DNA of 19,373 nt, taken from assembly GCA_019752915.1 (NCBI GenBank), contig JAIELO010000026.1:1-19373 (forward strand), in the 5' to 3' direction. The notes under the pieces were generated by a model. The model ran no database searches. It saw nothing but the letters and a program-made list of their open reading frames with translations, and had not been told where the DNA came from. Below are positions 7,521 through 14,032 of the stretch, in pieces. The stretch comes from Burkholderiaceae bacterium (lineage in GTDB: Bacteria > Pseudomonadota > Gammaproteobacteria > Burkholderiales > Burkholderiaceae_D). The translations under genes were made by a program, and so were the position numbers. Each line of letters begins with the position of its first letter. The first letter of the stretch is position 1.

Positions 7521-8141
7521 ATGCGTAAATATTTCATTACCGGCTTACTGATTCTGGTCCCCCTGGCGATTACCGCCTGGGTGCTGAATCTGGTGATCAG
7601 CACCATGGACCAGTCGCTGCTGTTTGTGCCACTGCGCTGGCAGCCGCGCACCCTGTTCGGCTTCGATATTCCCGGGCTGGGCACGGTGCTGACGGTACTG
7701 ATCGTGTTCTTCACGGGTTTGCTGACCAATAATCTGGTCGGTAAATATGTGGTGCGCCTGTGGGAAAAACTGCTGACCCGTATTCCGGTGGTCAGCTCGC
7801 TGTATTCGAGTGTGAAGCAGGTATCCGATACGCTGTTTTCCTCGTCCGGCAATGCTTTCCGCAAAGCGGTACTGATTCCGTATCCGCATGCGCAATCGTG
7901 GACCATCGCGTTTCTGACCGGTACCCCGGGCGGTGATGTGAAGAACCATCTGGTGGGCGATTTCGTGAGCGTCTACGTGCCGACCACGCCGAACCCGACC
8001 TCGGGCTTCTTCCTGATGATGGCGCGCAAGGATGTGGTCGAGCTGGATATGTCGGTGGATGCCGCGCTGAAATACATCGTCTCGATGGGTGTGGTGGCGC
8101 CGGATGAAGCGCCCGAAGCCATCGAAGCCAGCAAAAAATAA
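7521..8141 (+). CDS. DUF502 family membrane protein
   Basis: A 206-residue inner-membrane protein. The N-terminus MRKYFITGLLILVPLAITAWVL (1-22) is a first membrane segment with the family's usual RKYFITGLL-VP opening. A second segment is about 53-75 (LGTVLTVLIVFFTGLLTN). The rest is soluble-looking and includes the conserved RIPVVSSLYSSVKQV (88-102), VLIPYP, FLTGTPGG and FVPTTP-like VYVPTTPNPTSGF. No biochemical function is known for the family. AGGA (7514-7517) lies close to the ATG, and TATAAC (7498-7503) may be a weak extra -10. The coding end and the bases just after it are unusually A-rich, with a repeated CAGC-A(6/7)-TAA sequence. Confidence 0.9.
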   Translation: MRKYFITGLLILVPLAITAWVLNLVISTMDQSLLFVPLRWQPRTLFGFDIPGLGTVLTVLIVFFTGLLTNNLVGKYVVRLWEKLLTRIPVVSSLYSSVKQVSDTLFSSSGNAFRKAVLIPYPHAQSWTIAFLTGTPGGDVKNHLVGDFVSVYVPTTPNPTSGFFLMMARKDVVELDMSVDAALKYIVSMGVVAPDEAPEAIEASKK

Positions 8142-8167
8142 GCAGTAAAAAAACAGCAAAAAAATAA
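8129..8167 (+). repeat. Imperfect direct repeat with A-runs at the end of the DUF502 gene
   Basis: CAGC followed by six A and TAA (8129-8141, including the stop codon) recurs as CAGC followed by seven A and TAA (8154-8167), with another seven-A run between them. The tract is strikingly A-rich for this GC-rich region and looks like a local duplication. Confidence 0.7.
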
Positions 8168-8234
8168 TCAGCCCATCGTCAATACGACAAGATCAAGATT
8201 AACTGAGTAACCTAACCTGAACCGAGAAATTACA

Positions 8235-10043
8235 ATGTCCTCAATGCGTACTCACTACTGCGGCCTCACTACCGAAGCGCTGCTTGGCCAAACCGTCAGC
8301 CTGTGCGGCTGGGTACATCGTCGCCGTGACCACGGTGGCGTGATCTTCATCGACCTGCGCGACCGCGAAGGTCTGGTGCAGATCGTGTGCAATCCGGAAC
8401 AGGCCGAAGTGTTCAAGGCCGCCGAAGCGGTACGTAACGAGTTCTGCCTGCGCGTCACCGGTGTGGTGAAAGACCGTCTGGCCGGTACCGTCAATACCAA
8501 CCTGAAATCGGGCAAGATCGAAGTGGTCTGCTCGCAACTGGAAGTGCTGAACGCTTCCGTGGCCGTGCCATTCCAGCTGGACGACGACAACCTGTCGGAA
8601 ACCACCCGTCTGACTCACCGCGTGCTGGACCTGCGTCGTCCACAGATGCAGAACAACCTGCGTCTGCGCTACAAAGTGTCGATGGAAGTGCGTAAGTATC
8701 TGGACGAACTGGGCTTCATCGATATCGAAACTCCGATGCTGACCAAGTCGACCCCGGAAGGCGCGCGCGACTATCTGGTGCCATCGCGTGTTAACGCCGG
8801 TAACTTCTTCGCGCTGCCGCAATCGCCACAGCTGTTCAAACAGCTGCTGATGGTGGCCAACTTCGACCGTTACTACCAGATCACCAAGTGCTTCCGCGAC
8901 GAAGATCTGCGCGCTGACCGTCAGCCGGAATTCACCCAGATCGATTGCGAAACCTCGTTCCTGACCGAACAGGAAATCCGCGATCTGTTCGAAGACATGA
9001 TCCGTAAAGTGTTCAAGAACACCATGGACGTGGAACTGCCTAACCCGTTCCCGGTGATGGACTTCGCCGAAGCGATGGGCAGCTACGGTTCGGACAAGCC
9101 GGACATGCGCGTGAAACTGAAATTCACCGATCTGACCGAAGTGATGAAAGACGTCGACTTCAAAGTCTTCTCCGGTGCAGCCAATATGCCGAACGGCCGT
9201 GTGGTCGGTCTGCGCGTACCGAAGGGCGGCGACATGCCACGTTCGGAAATCGACGCGTACACCCAGTTCGTGGCCATCTACGGCGCACGCGGTCTGGCCT
9301 ACATCAAGGTCAACGAGAAAGCCAAAGGCCGTGACGGTCTGCAGTCGCCGATCGTGAAAAACCTGCACGATGCAGCGCTGGCCAAAGTGCTGGAACTGAC
9401 GGGCGCAGAAGACGGCGACCTGATCTTCTTCGGTGCCGACAAAGCCAAGGTGGTCAACGATGCCATCGGCGCGCTGCGCGTGAAGATTGGTCACTCGGAA
9501 TTCGGCAAGAAAGCCGGCCTGTTCGACGACGTCTGGTCGCCGCTGTGGGTGATCGACTTCCCGATGTTCGAATACGACGAAGAAGCGGATCGCTGGACTG
9601 CGACCCACCACCCGTTCACGGCACCGAAAGATGGCCACGAAGACATGCTGGAAACCAATCCGGGTGCCTGCATCGCCAAGGCCTACGACATGGTGCTGAA
9701 CGGCTGGGAACTGGGTGGCGGTTCGATCCGTATCCACCGCGAAGAAGTGCAGTCGAAAGTGTTCCGCGCACTGAAGATCGATGCCGACGAAGCCCGCCTG
9801 AAATTCGGCTTCCTGCTGGACGCTCTGCAATACGGCGCGCCTCCGCACGGTGGTCTGGCCTTCGGTCTGGACCGTATCGTGACCCTGATGACCAAGTCCG
9901 ATTCGATCCGCGACGTAATCGCCTTCCCGAAAACCCAGCGCGCCCAGTGTCTGCTGACCCAGGCACCGTCGGAAGTGGACGAGAAGCAGTTGAAAGAACT
10001 GCATATCCGTCTGCGTGCTGCTGAGCCAAAGGTTGCTGGCTAA
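8235..10043 (+). CDS. aspS: Aspartyl-tRNA synthetase, bacterial type
   Basis: A 602-residue class II synthetase that charges tRNA-Asp with aspartate in the cytoplasm. The N-terminal OB-fold anticodon domain opens MRTHYCG and carries [21 protein letters not shown] (26-46). The catalytic core has [13 protein letters not shown], motif 2 [18 protein letters not shown] (220-237) and motif 3 GGLAFGLDR (539-547, Arg547). The bacterial GAD insertion lies between them. His33 in RRDHGG matches the histidine that marks non-discriminating AspRS enzymes (E. coli, which discriminates, has Leu there), so this enzyme may also charge tRNA-Asn, to be amidated by GatCAB; that is inference. I use the ATG at 8235; an in-frame ATG at 8244 gives MRTHYCG and is also possible. 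A perfect hairpin terminator follows. Confidence 0.97.
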   Translation: MSSMRTHYCGLTTEALLGQTVSLCGWVHRRRDHGGVIFIDLRDREGLVQIVCNPEQAEVFKAAEAVRNEFCLRVTGVVKDRLAGTVNTNLKSGKIEVVCSQLEVLNASVAVPFQLDDDNLSETTRLTHRVLDLRRPQMQNNLRLRYKVSMEVRKYLDELGFIDIETPMLTKSTPEGARDYLVPSRVNAGNFFALPQSPQLFKQLLMVANFDRYYQITKCFRDEDLRADRQPEFTQIDCETSFLTEQEIRDLFEDMIRKVFKNTMDVELPNPFPVMDFAEAMGSYGSDKPDMRVKLKFTDLTEVMKDVDFKVFSGAANMPNGRVVGLRVPKGGDMPRSEIDAYTQFVAIYGARGLAYIKVNEKAKGRDGLQSPIVKNLHDAALAKVLELTGAEDGDLIFFGADKAKVVNDAIGALRVKIGHSEFGKKAGLFDDVWSPLWVIDFPMFEYDEEADRWTATHHPFTAPKDGHEDMLETNPGACIAKAYDMVLNGWELGGGSIRIHREEVQSKVFRALKIDADEARLKFGFLLDALQYGAPPHGGLAFGLDRIVTLMTKSDSIRDVIAFPKTQRAQCLLTQAPSEVDEKQLKELHIRLRAAEPKVAG

Positions 10044-10055
10044 GTCTGTTGAATG

Positions 10056-10085
10056 AAGAAAAGGCGCTACGGCGCCTTTTCTTTT
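10056..10085 (+). terminator. Rho-independent terminator of aspS with a TACG tetraloop
   Basis: AAGAAAAGGCGC (10056-10067) pairs perfectly over 12 bp with GCGCCTTTTCTT (10072-10083) around the loop TACG. The cUACGg closing pair and loop belong to the very stable UNCG class. The T-rich right arm supplies the release tract. It lies between aspS and the chosen nudB start. Confidence 0.92.
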
Positions 10086-10097
10086 ATGATGTCGAGC

Positions 10098-10544
10098 ATG
10101 CCTTATAAAATTCCCGAATCCGTCCTGGTGGTGATCTACACCGCCGACCTGCAAGTGCTGCTGATCGAACGGGCCGACAAGCCCGGTTTCTGGCAATCGG
10201 TGACCGGCTCACTCGACGCGCTTGACGAAGCCCTGTTAGGCGCCGCCACCCGCGAGTTGCATGAAGAGACCGGCATCGTCGCCGACGGCCAGCAGATCGT
10301 CGTACGCGACTGGCAGCTGGCCAATATCTACACCATCTATCCGGTCTGGCGGCACCGCTACGCGCCCGGCGTGACGGAAAATACCGAGCACGTCTTTAGC
10401 GTCCAAGTGCCGCGCGACATTGCCATCAACCTCGCGCCGCGCGAGCACATCAACTACGTCTGGCTACCGTATCTGGAAGCGGCCGACCGCTGCTTCTCCT
10501 CCTCCAACGCCGAAGCGATCCTGCAACTGCCGCGTCACCTGTAA
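10098..10544 (+). CDS. nudB: Dihydroneopterin triphosphate diphosphatase (Nudix)
   Basis: A 148-residue Nudix hydrolase, the size of E. coli NudB, which removes pyrophosphate from dihydroneopterin triphosphate in folate synthesis. The start MPYKIPESVLVVIYT, then LLIERADKPGFWQSVTGS and the Nudix box ending RELHEETGI, fit NudB. The box has six residues between its Gly and first Glu rather than the canonical five (GSLDALDE). ENTEHVFSVQVP and INYVWLPYLEA are further NudB-like segments. The frame is open back to 10053, but that ATG is followed by the aspS terminator stem, so it is unlikely; ATGs at 10086 and 10089 are alternatives. The stop codon at 10542-10544 overlaps the first two bases of the palindromic element. 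Confidence 0.88.
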   Translation: MPYKIPESVLVVIYTADLQVLLIERADKPGFWQSVTGSLDALDEALLGAATRELHEETGIVADGQQIVVRDWQLANIYTIYPVWRHRYAPGVTENTEHVFSVQVPRDIAINLAPREHINYVWLPYLEAADRCFSSSNAEAILQLPRHL

Positions 10545-10574
10545 AACCGGGGTCAGATCCGACATCCGGACACG
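10543..10574 (+). repeat. Left arm of the 32-bp inverted repeat
   Basis: It pairs without mismatch with 10681-10712. Its first two bases are also the last two of the nudB stop codon. Confidence 0.95.
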
Positions 10575-10680
10575 AGCTCAGCTGATTTGATGTCTTGAGC
10601 AAGCAATTCGCTGAATTGCCATGCCGGAAGTGGTGGGGCTGGCTTCAGATGAGGCATGCTGGGACTCGTACAGCAGAGTG

Positions 10681-10712
10681 CGTGTCCGGATGTCGGATCT
10701 GACCCCGGTTTT
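10681..10712 (-). repeat. Right arm of the 32-bp inverted repeat
   Basis: It is the exact reverse complement of 10543-10574. It is followed by one more T, so the arm ends in five T residues on the + strand, which would help transcript release. Confidence 0.95.
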
Positions 10713-10751
10713 TATGCGCCGCAGTTCCAGACTCAGGGTTAGAATGGCTCT

Positions 10752-11567
10752 ATGAGAATCCGTGTTGCTACCTACAATATCCACAAGGGCGTGTCAGCTA
10801 TCCGCAGTGAACCGCGGGTGCTGGCCTTGAAGCAGGCCATCAGCCAGTTCGAGGCTGATGTGGTTTTTTTGCAAGAGGTGCAGGGCCAGCATGATCGCAA
10901 GGCGGCTAAATATGGCGCCGATCATCTCGGTCACAAGCATTGGCCTGCTGCGGCGCAGCACGAGTATTTTGCCGGCGAAACGCGGCATGGCCACGCGGCC
11001 TACGGCATGAACGCGGTGTATGACCATGGCCACCATGGCAATGCGCTACTCAGCGCTTTCCCGATCGCCAATAGCCGCAATCATGATGTGTCCGATCATG
11101 CGTATGAGCAGCGCGGCATCCTGCACTGTGTGCTGGAGACGGCGCGTGGCCCGGTACATTGCTATGTGGTGCACTTCGGTCTGTTCGAGGCGGGACGGCG
11201 CCGTCAGGCGCAGGCGCTGATCGCGGCGGTGCGCGCTTCGGCGCCCGATGGTGAGCCGGTGATCATCGCTGGTGATTTCAATGACTGGCGCAATTGTCTG
11301 GGCGGCGAGCTGCGCAATGCGCTCGGTGTGGTGGAGGCGTTTGACCAGATCGGCAGCGCTTCGACGCTCGGCGATCTGGTACGTACGCTGCGCGGCAAGC
11401 ATCGCTTGGCGCCAGCCCGGACTTTCCCTGCGGCACTGCCGTTCTTCCGGCTCGATCGCATCTATGTGCGCGGCTTCCGCGTCGAGACGGCGCAAGTGCT
11501 GCATGGCAGCCTATGGGCCAAGCTGTCCGACCATGCCCCGATTGTGGCCAATCTGACGCTGGCCTGA
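10752..11567 (+). CDS. Endonuclease/exonuclease/phosphatase family protein (YbhP-like)
   Basis: A 271-residue protein with the complete DNase I-like EEP active site: TYNIH (Asn9), LQEV (Glu42), GNALLS (96-101), VHFGL (His141), GDFND (Asp175 and Asn177), LDRIYV (Asp235) and SDHAPI (Asp260/His261). The family cleaves phosphodiester or phosphomonoester bonds with divalent metal; substrates range from DNA to phospholipid headgroups, so the substrate is open. No signal peptide is seen. It is followed after four bases by a cardiolipin synthase gene, the same pairing as ybhP with clsB in E. coli, which suggests a lipid-linked job. No clear Shine-Dalgarno precedes the ATG. TAGAAT (10740-10745) lies so close that a transcript starting from it would be nearly leaderless, though no matching -35 is present. 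Confidence 0.88.
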   Translation: MRIRVATYNIHKGVSAIRSEPRVLALKQAISQFEADVVFLQEVQGQHDRKAAKYGADHLGHKHWPAAAQHEYFAGETRHGHAAYGMNAVYDHGHHGNALLSAFPIANSRNHDVSDHAYEQRGILHCVLETARGPVHCYVVHFGLFEAGRRRQAQALIAAVRASAPDGEPVIIAGDFNDWRNCLGGELRNALGVVEAFDQIGSASTLGDLVRTLRGKHRLAPARTFPAALPFFRLDRIYVRGFRVETAQVLHGSLWAKLSDHAPIVANLTLA

Positions 11568-11571
11568 GTGT

Positions 11572-12735
11572 ATGCCGACCGTTAATTTTCTCGGGGATAA
11601 TGACGTGCGCCTGCTGCATACGGGCGCCGATTTCTTTCCCGCGCTGCTAGCGGCCATCGGCGCGGCCCAGTACGAGATCTATTTCGAGACCTATATCTTT
11701 GCCGATGATGCGACCGGGCGTGCCGTGCTGGCCGCGCTGAGCGAGGCGTCACGGCGCGGCGTGCAGGTGCGCATGATTACCGACTGGTGGGGCACGGGGC
11801 GGCGCCGCATCGCCCAGATGCATGCGCAACTGCGCGCGGCCGGAGTCGAGCACCGGATCTTCAATCCGTGGTTCAAACGCGGCGTGACGCGTACCCACCG
11901 CAAGCTGTGTGTGGTCGATCAGTCGCAAGCCTTTGTGGGCGGCATCAATGTCAACGATGACATGTTCTGCGACTATGACGGCAGCATCAGTCTGGCCGCG
12001 CCGCGCTGGGACTTTGCCGTGCAGGTGGCGGGCCCGCTGGTGACCACCATCCATATGGAAATGCAGAGCCAGTGGCTGCGACTCGGTAAGATGGGCCTGT
12101 TCCAGCGCTTCGAGCTGTACCGCGATCTGCGCAAGGTGCAGAAAAAGGCCGTGCAGAACATGGTGCAGGCGGGCTTTGTGGTGCGCGATAATCTGCGCAA
12201 CCGGCGCACCATCCAGCGCGCTTATCTGCAGGCATTGGGGCAGGCGCGCCACAGTGTGCTGCTGGCCAACCCCTATTTTGCGCCGGGCGCCAAGTTCCGC
12301 CATGCGCTGGCGGCCGCCGCCGAACGCGGGGTGCAGGTGACGCTGCTGATCGGTGTGGGCGAAATCTGGCTGCAGGATGCAGTGGCGCATTCCTTCTATC
12401 CGAAGCTGCTGGCGTCCGGCGTGAAAGTGGTGGAATACCGCAAAACCCAGTTGCACGCCAAGGTGGCGGTGATCGATGATGACTGGGCCACGGTGGGTTC
12501 CAGCAATGTGGACGGGCTCAGCCTGTTTCTGAATCAGGAAGCCAATGTGGTGATCAAGGACGCGGCCTTTGCCAACAGCCTGCGCCAGCATATCGAGGCA
12601 GCGGTGGCCGAGGGCGTGGTGATCCATGGCAGTGATTTCGAGCACGTGGGGCGCTGGCGCCGGCTCGGCTACGAACTCGCTTATTTTGCATACAAGATGG
12701 TGATGCGCATCGTCGCAGTGGGGAAATACGCCTGA
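11572..12735 (+). CDS. clsB: Cardiolipin synthase B, phospholipase D superfamily
   Basis: A 387-residue PLD-superfamily enzyme with two HKD motifs: HRKLCVVD (His109, Lys111, Asp116) followed by GGIN, and HAKVAVIDDDWATVGSSN (His295, Lys297, Asp302). ClsB-type enzymes make cardiolipin from phosphatidylglycerol at the inner membrane; related enzymes can use phosphatidylethanolamine or other alcohols. There are no N-terminal membrane helices of the kind seen in ClsA, and the length fits ClsB. LGYELAYFAYKMVMRIV near the end is amphipathic and could touch the membrane. The gene begins four bases after the EEP gene, and its TGA shares one base with the next start (TGATG), so the three genes probably form one unit. 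Confidence 0.92.
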   Translation: MPTVNFLGDNDVRLLHTGADFFPALLAAIGAAQYEIYFETYIFADDATGRAVLAALSEASRRGVQVRMITDWWGTGRRRIAQMHAQLRAAGVEHRIFNPWFKRGVTRTHRKLCVVDQSQAFVGGINVNDDMFCDYDGSISLAAPRWDFAVQVAGPLVTTIHMEMQSQWLRLGKMGLFQRFELYRDLRKVQKKAVQNMVQAGFVVRDNLRNRRTIQRAYLQALGQARHSVLLANPYFAPGAKFRHALAAAAERGVQVTLLIGVGEIWLQDAVAHSFYPKLLASGVKVVEYRKTQLHAKVAVIDDDWATVGSSNVDGLSLFLNQEANVVIKDAAFANSLRQHIEAAVAEGVVIHGSDFEHVGRWRRLGYELAYFAYKMVMRIVAVGKYA

Positions 12736-13103
12736 TGGATAGTGTCAGACTCGATAAATGGCTATGGGCAGCACGCTTCTTTAAAACCCGTACGCTGGCC
12801 ACCGAGGCCGTCGACAGCGGCAAGGTGAAGCTGGGCGGCGACAAGGTGAAACCGGCCCGTGCCGTGCGGGTTGGCGATGTGCTTGACATCGACAACGGCG
12901 CCGAGCGCTGGGAAGTCGATGTGATGAATCTGTCCGATGTGCGTGCCGCAGCTCCTATCGCACGCAATCTCTACGAAGAAACCGACGCCAGTGTGGCGCG
13001 CCGCGCCGCGGTGGCCGAAAACCGCCGCATGTTCCGCGAGCCCAGCGCCGATTTCAAGGGTCGTCCCACCAAACGCGACCGTCGCCAGCTAGGCAAGCTC
13101 TAG
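12735..13103 (+). CDS. hslR: S4-domain RNA-binding protein, Hsp15-like
   Basis: A 122-residue basic protein. Residues 1-65 form an S4 RNA-binding domain with the usual opening VRLDKWLWAARFFKTRTLATEAV and the VGDVLDI strand. A positively charged C-terminal tail follows (RRAAVAENRRMF, GRPTKRDRRQLGKL). E. coli Hsp15 binds stalled 50S subunits that still carry a nascent chain and helps recycle them; this protein has its domain layout and is slightly shorter than the E. coli protein. The ATG overlaps the clsB stop by one base. No good terminator follows: a short AGCACG/CGTGCT inverted repeat at 13123-13136 has only a two-base loop and no T-run. Confidence 0.85.
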   Translation: MDSVRLDKWLWAARFFKTRTLATEAVDSGKVKLGGDKVKPARAVRVGDVLDIDNGAERWEVDVMNLSDVRAAAPIARNLYEETDASVARRAAVAENRRMFREPSADFKGRPTKRDRRQLGKL

Positions 13104-13172
13104 GGAAGCCCCCTGCGTTCCTAGCACGCTCGTGCTGAATTTGCTGCGACGCATCAATAGAACCTCACCTCT

Positions 13173-13184
13173 AACAGTACTGTT
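13173..13184. promoter_or_regulatory. 12-bp perfect palindrome upstream of the TetR gene
   Basis: AACAGTACTGTT is a perfect palindrome. Its last base begins TTGACT (13184-13189), the best -35-like hexamer in the region, so a bound protein here would block a promoter. It is a candidate operator only. Confidence 0.4.
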
Positions 13185-13222
13185 TGACTTTTACTCCCCG
13201 GTAGATAATAGTACGAGCGTTC
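13184..13222 (+). promoter_or_regulatory. Candidate promoter and second operator-like site for the TetR gene
   Basis: TTGACT (13184-13189) and GATAAT (13204-13209) resemble -35 and -10 boxes, but the 14-base spacer is short. GTACGAGCGTTC (13211-13222), an imperfect palindrome around ACG-AG-CGT, follows directly and could be an autoregulatory site. All of this lies in an AT-richer stretch unlike the flanking genes. Confidence 0.35.
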
Positions 13223-13260
13223 GCAATTCTTTCACACGGAGTAAATTTAACTGGAGCAGA

Positions 13261-13284
13261 ATGCTGTTTCTTCTCCTAGATTAA
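13261..13284 (+). CDS. Possible seven-codon leader peptide MLFLLLD
   Basis: GGAG (13253-13256) precedes an ATG at 13261 that opens ATG CTG TTT CTT CTC CTA GAT TAA. Four of seven codons are leucine, using CTG, CTT, CTC and CTA. It ends 44 bases before the TetR ATG, whose own ribosome site is poor. It may be chance; an attenuation or upstream-ORF role is inference. Confidence 0.25.
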   Translation: MLFLLLD

Positions 13285-13328
13285 TTTTTGCCTTGGGACG
13301 TAATCTTATTAATACCTCAACTAAATTT

Positions 13329-13949
13329 ATGCGCAAGGGTGAGCTGACACGGGCCGCAATTCTGGACGTGGCACTCGATCTGGCGAGCCGTGACGGTCTG
13401 GAAGGTCTGACCATCGGGCTGCTCGCGGATAAGATGAACATGAGCAAGTCCGGCGTGTTTGCACACTTCGGGTCGCGTGAAGATTTGCAGTTGGAAGTGC
13501 TGAAGTTGTATCACCATCGCTTTGAACAGGAAGTGTTCTTCCCCAGTGTTAAGGAACCACGCGGTATCCAGCGTCTGCAGTCGATGTTTGCCCGCTGGGT
13601 CAAACGGGTCAGTGTGGAAGTGGCTTCCGGTTGTATCTATATCAGTGGCGCCGTCGAGTATGACGACCGGCCCGGGCCCATCCGCGAAGAGCTGATGGCC
13701 ATGGTCGGCGCGTGGCAGGGAGCTCTGCTGCGCTGCGTGAAGCAGGCTGTGGAATGCGGCGATCTGAAAGCCGACACCGACCCGCAACAACTGGTGTACG
13801 AGATGTATGGCCTGATTCTGGCACTGCATCACGATGCGCGTTTCCTGCGCATTCCGGGCAGTCTGGCACGGGCGGGGATCGGTTTCGAACGTCTGTTAGG
13901 GTCGTATCGCAATCCGCAATCACCGGCAGCGGTGGTTGCACAGCACTAA
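13329..13949 (+). CDS. TetR family regulator, probable fatty-acid degradation repressor (FadP-like)
   Basis: A 206-residue TetR protein. The N-terminal domain starts RKGELTRAAILDVALDLASRDG, and the helix-turn-helix is about residues 27-47 (LTIGLLADKMNMSKSGVFAHF). The C-terminal ligand-binding part includes GCIYISGAVEYDDRPGPIREEL and LVYEMYGLILALHHDARFL. Betaproteobacterial TetR repressors placed beside acyl-CoA dehydrogenase genes (FadP) sense acyl-CoA; position just upstream of the beta-oxidation operon suggests the same here. I chose ATG 13329 because MRKGE-TR-AIL is the common start. The frame stays open to a TTG at 13293, giving 12 extra residues. No strong Shine-Dalgarno is seen before either start. 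Confidence 0.85.
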   Translation: MRKGELTRAAILDVALDLASRDGLEGLTIGLLADKMNMSKSGVFAHFGSREDLQLEVLKLYHHRFEQEVFFPSVKEPRGIQRLQSMFARWVKRVSVEVASGCIYISGAVEYDDRPGPIREELMAMVGAWQGALLRCVKQAVECGDLKADTDPQQLVYEMYGLILALHHDARFLRIPGSLARAGIGFERLLGSYRNPQSPAAVVAQH

Positions 13950-13966
13950 AACGCAGCAATTAATTA

Positions 13967-13997
13967 GTTCACCGTTTTAATACGTTCACCATTTAAT
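13967..13997 (+). promoter_or_regulatory. Direct repeat and candidate promoter of the beta-oxidation operon
   Basis: GTTCACCGTTTTAAT (13967-13981) is followed by GTTCACCATTTAAT (13984-13997), the starts 17 bases apart. Within it, TTCACC (13968-13973) and TTTAAT (13992-13997) form a plausible -35/-10 pair with an 18-base spacer. The doubled sequence could instead be two protein-binding half-sites. Confidence 0.5.
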
Positions 13998-14000
13998 TTC

Positions 14001-14011
14001 GTAGTCACTAC
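14001..14011. promoter_or_regulatory. 11-bp palindrome at the predicted transcription start
   Basis: GTAGTCACTAC has perfect 5-bp arms around a central C and lies where the promoter at 13968-13997 would start transcription, about 20 bases before the acyl-CoA dehydrogenase start. It is a candidate operator; its arms do not match the palindromes before the TetR gene. Confidence 0.35.
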
Positions 14012-14032
14012 AAAAGCCATCAGGAGAAAATC

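Larger units (their letters stand above)
10543..10712. mobile_element. 170-bp palindromic element with perfect 32-bp inverted arms (MITE/REP-like)
   Basis: The left arm (10543-10574) begins AAAACCGGGGTCAGATCC and the right arm (10681-10712) is its exact reverse complement over 32 bases, ending GGATCTGACCCCGGTTTT. Pairing continues inward with a few mismatches to about 10584 and 10671. The interior (about 86 bases) encodes no protein but has its own perfect 7-bp hairpin, GCAATTC/GAATTGC (10603-10609 and 10613-10619). Structure, lack of coding content and intergenic position fit a non-autonomous palindromic repeat mobilised in trans. The GGGGTCAGA motif resembles repeats that accompany REP-associated tyrosine transposases, but only a genome search can prove dispersal. 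No clear target duplication is seen; a TA on each side (10542-10543, 10713-10714) is possible. As RNA, the A- and T-flanked stem should end transcription in both directions. Confidence 0.75.

Noticed and set aside
10053..10097. Upstream extension of nudB
   Set aside because: The added residues are encoded by the aspS terminator hairpin; MPYKIPESV is the natural NudB start.
8241..10196. A 651-residue minus-strand open frame opposite aspS
   Set aside because: It is in register with the aspS codons and explained by the same codon bias; it has no domain and no ribosome site.
13123..13136. AGCACG/CGTGCT inverted repeat as a terminator of the S4-protein gene
   Set aside because: The loop is only two bases and no T-run follows, so it does not fit an intrinsic terminator.
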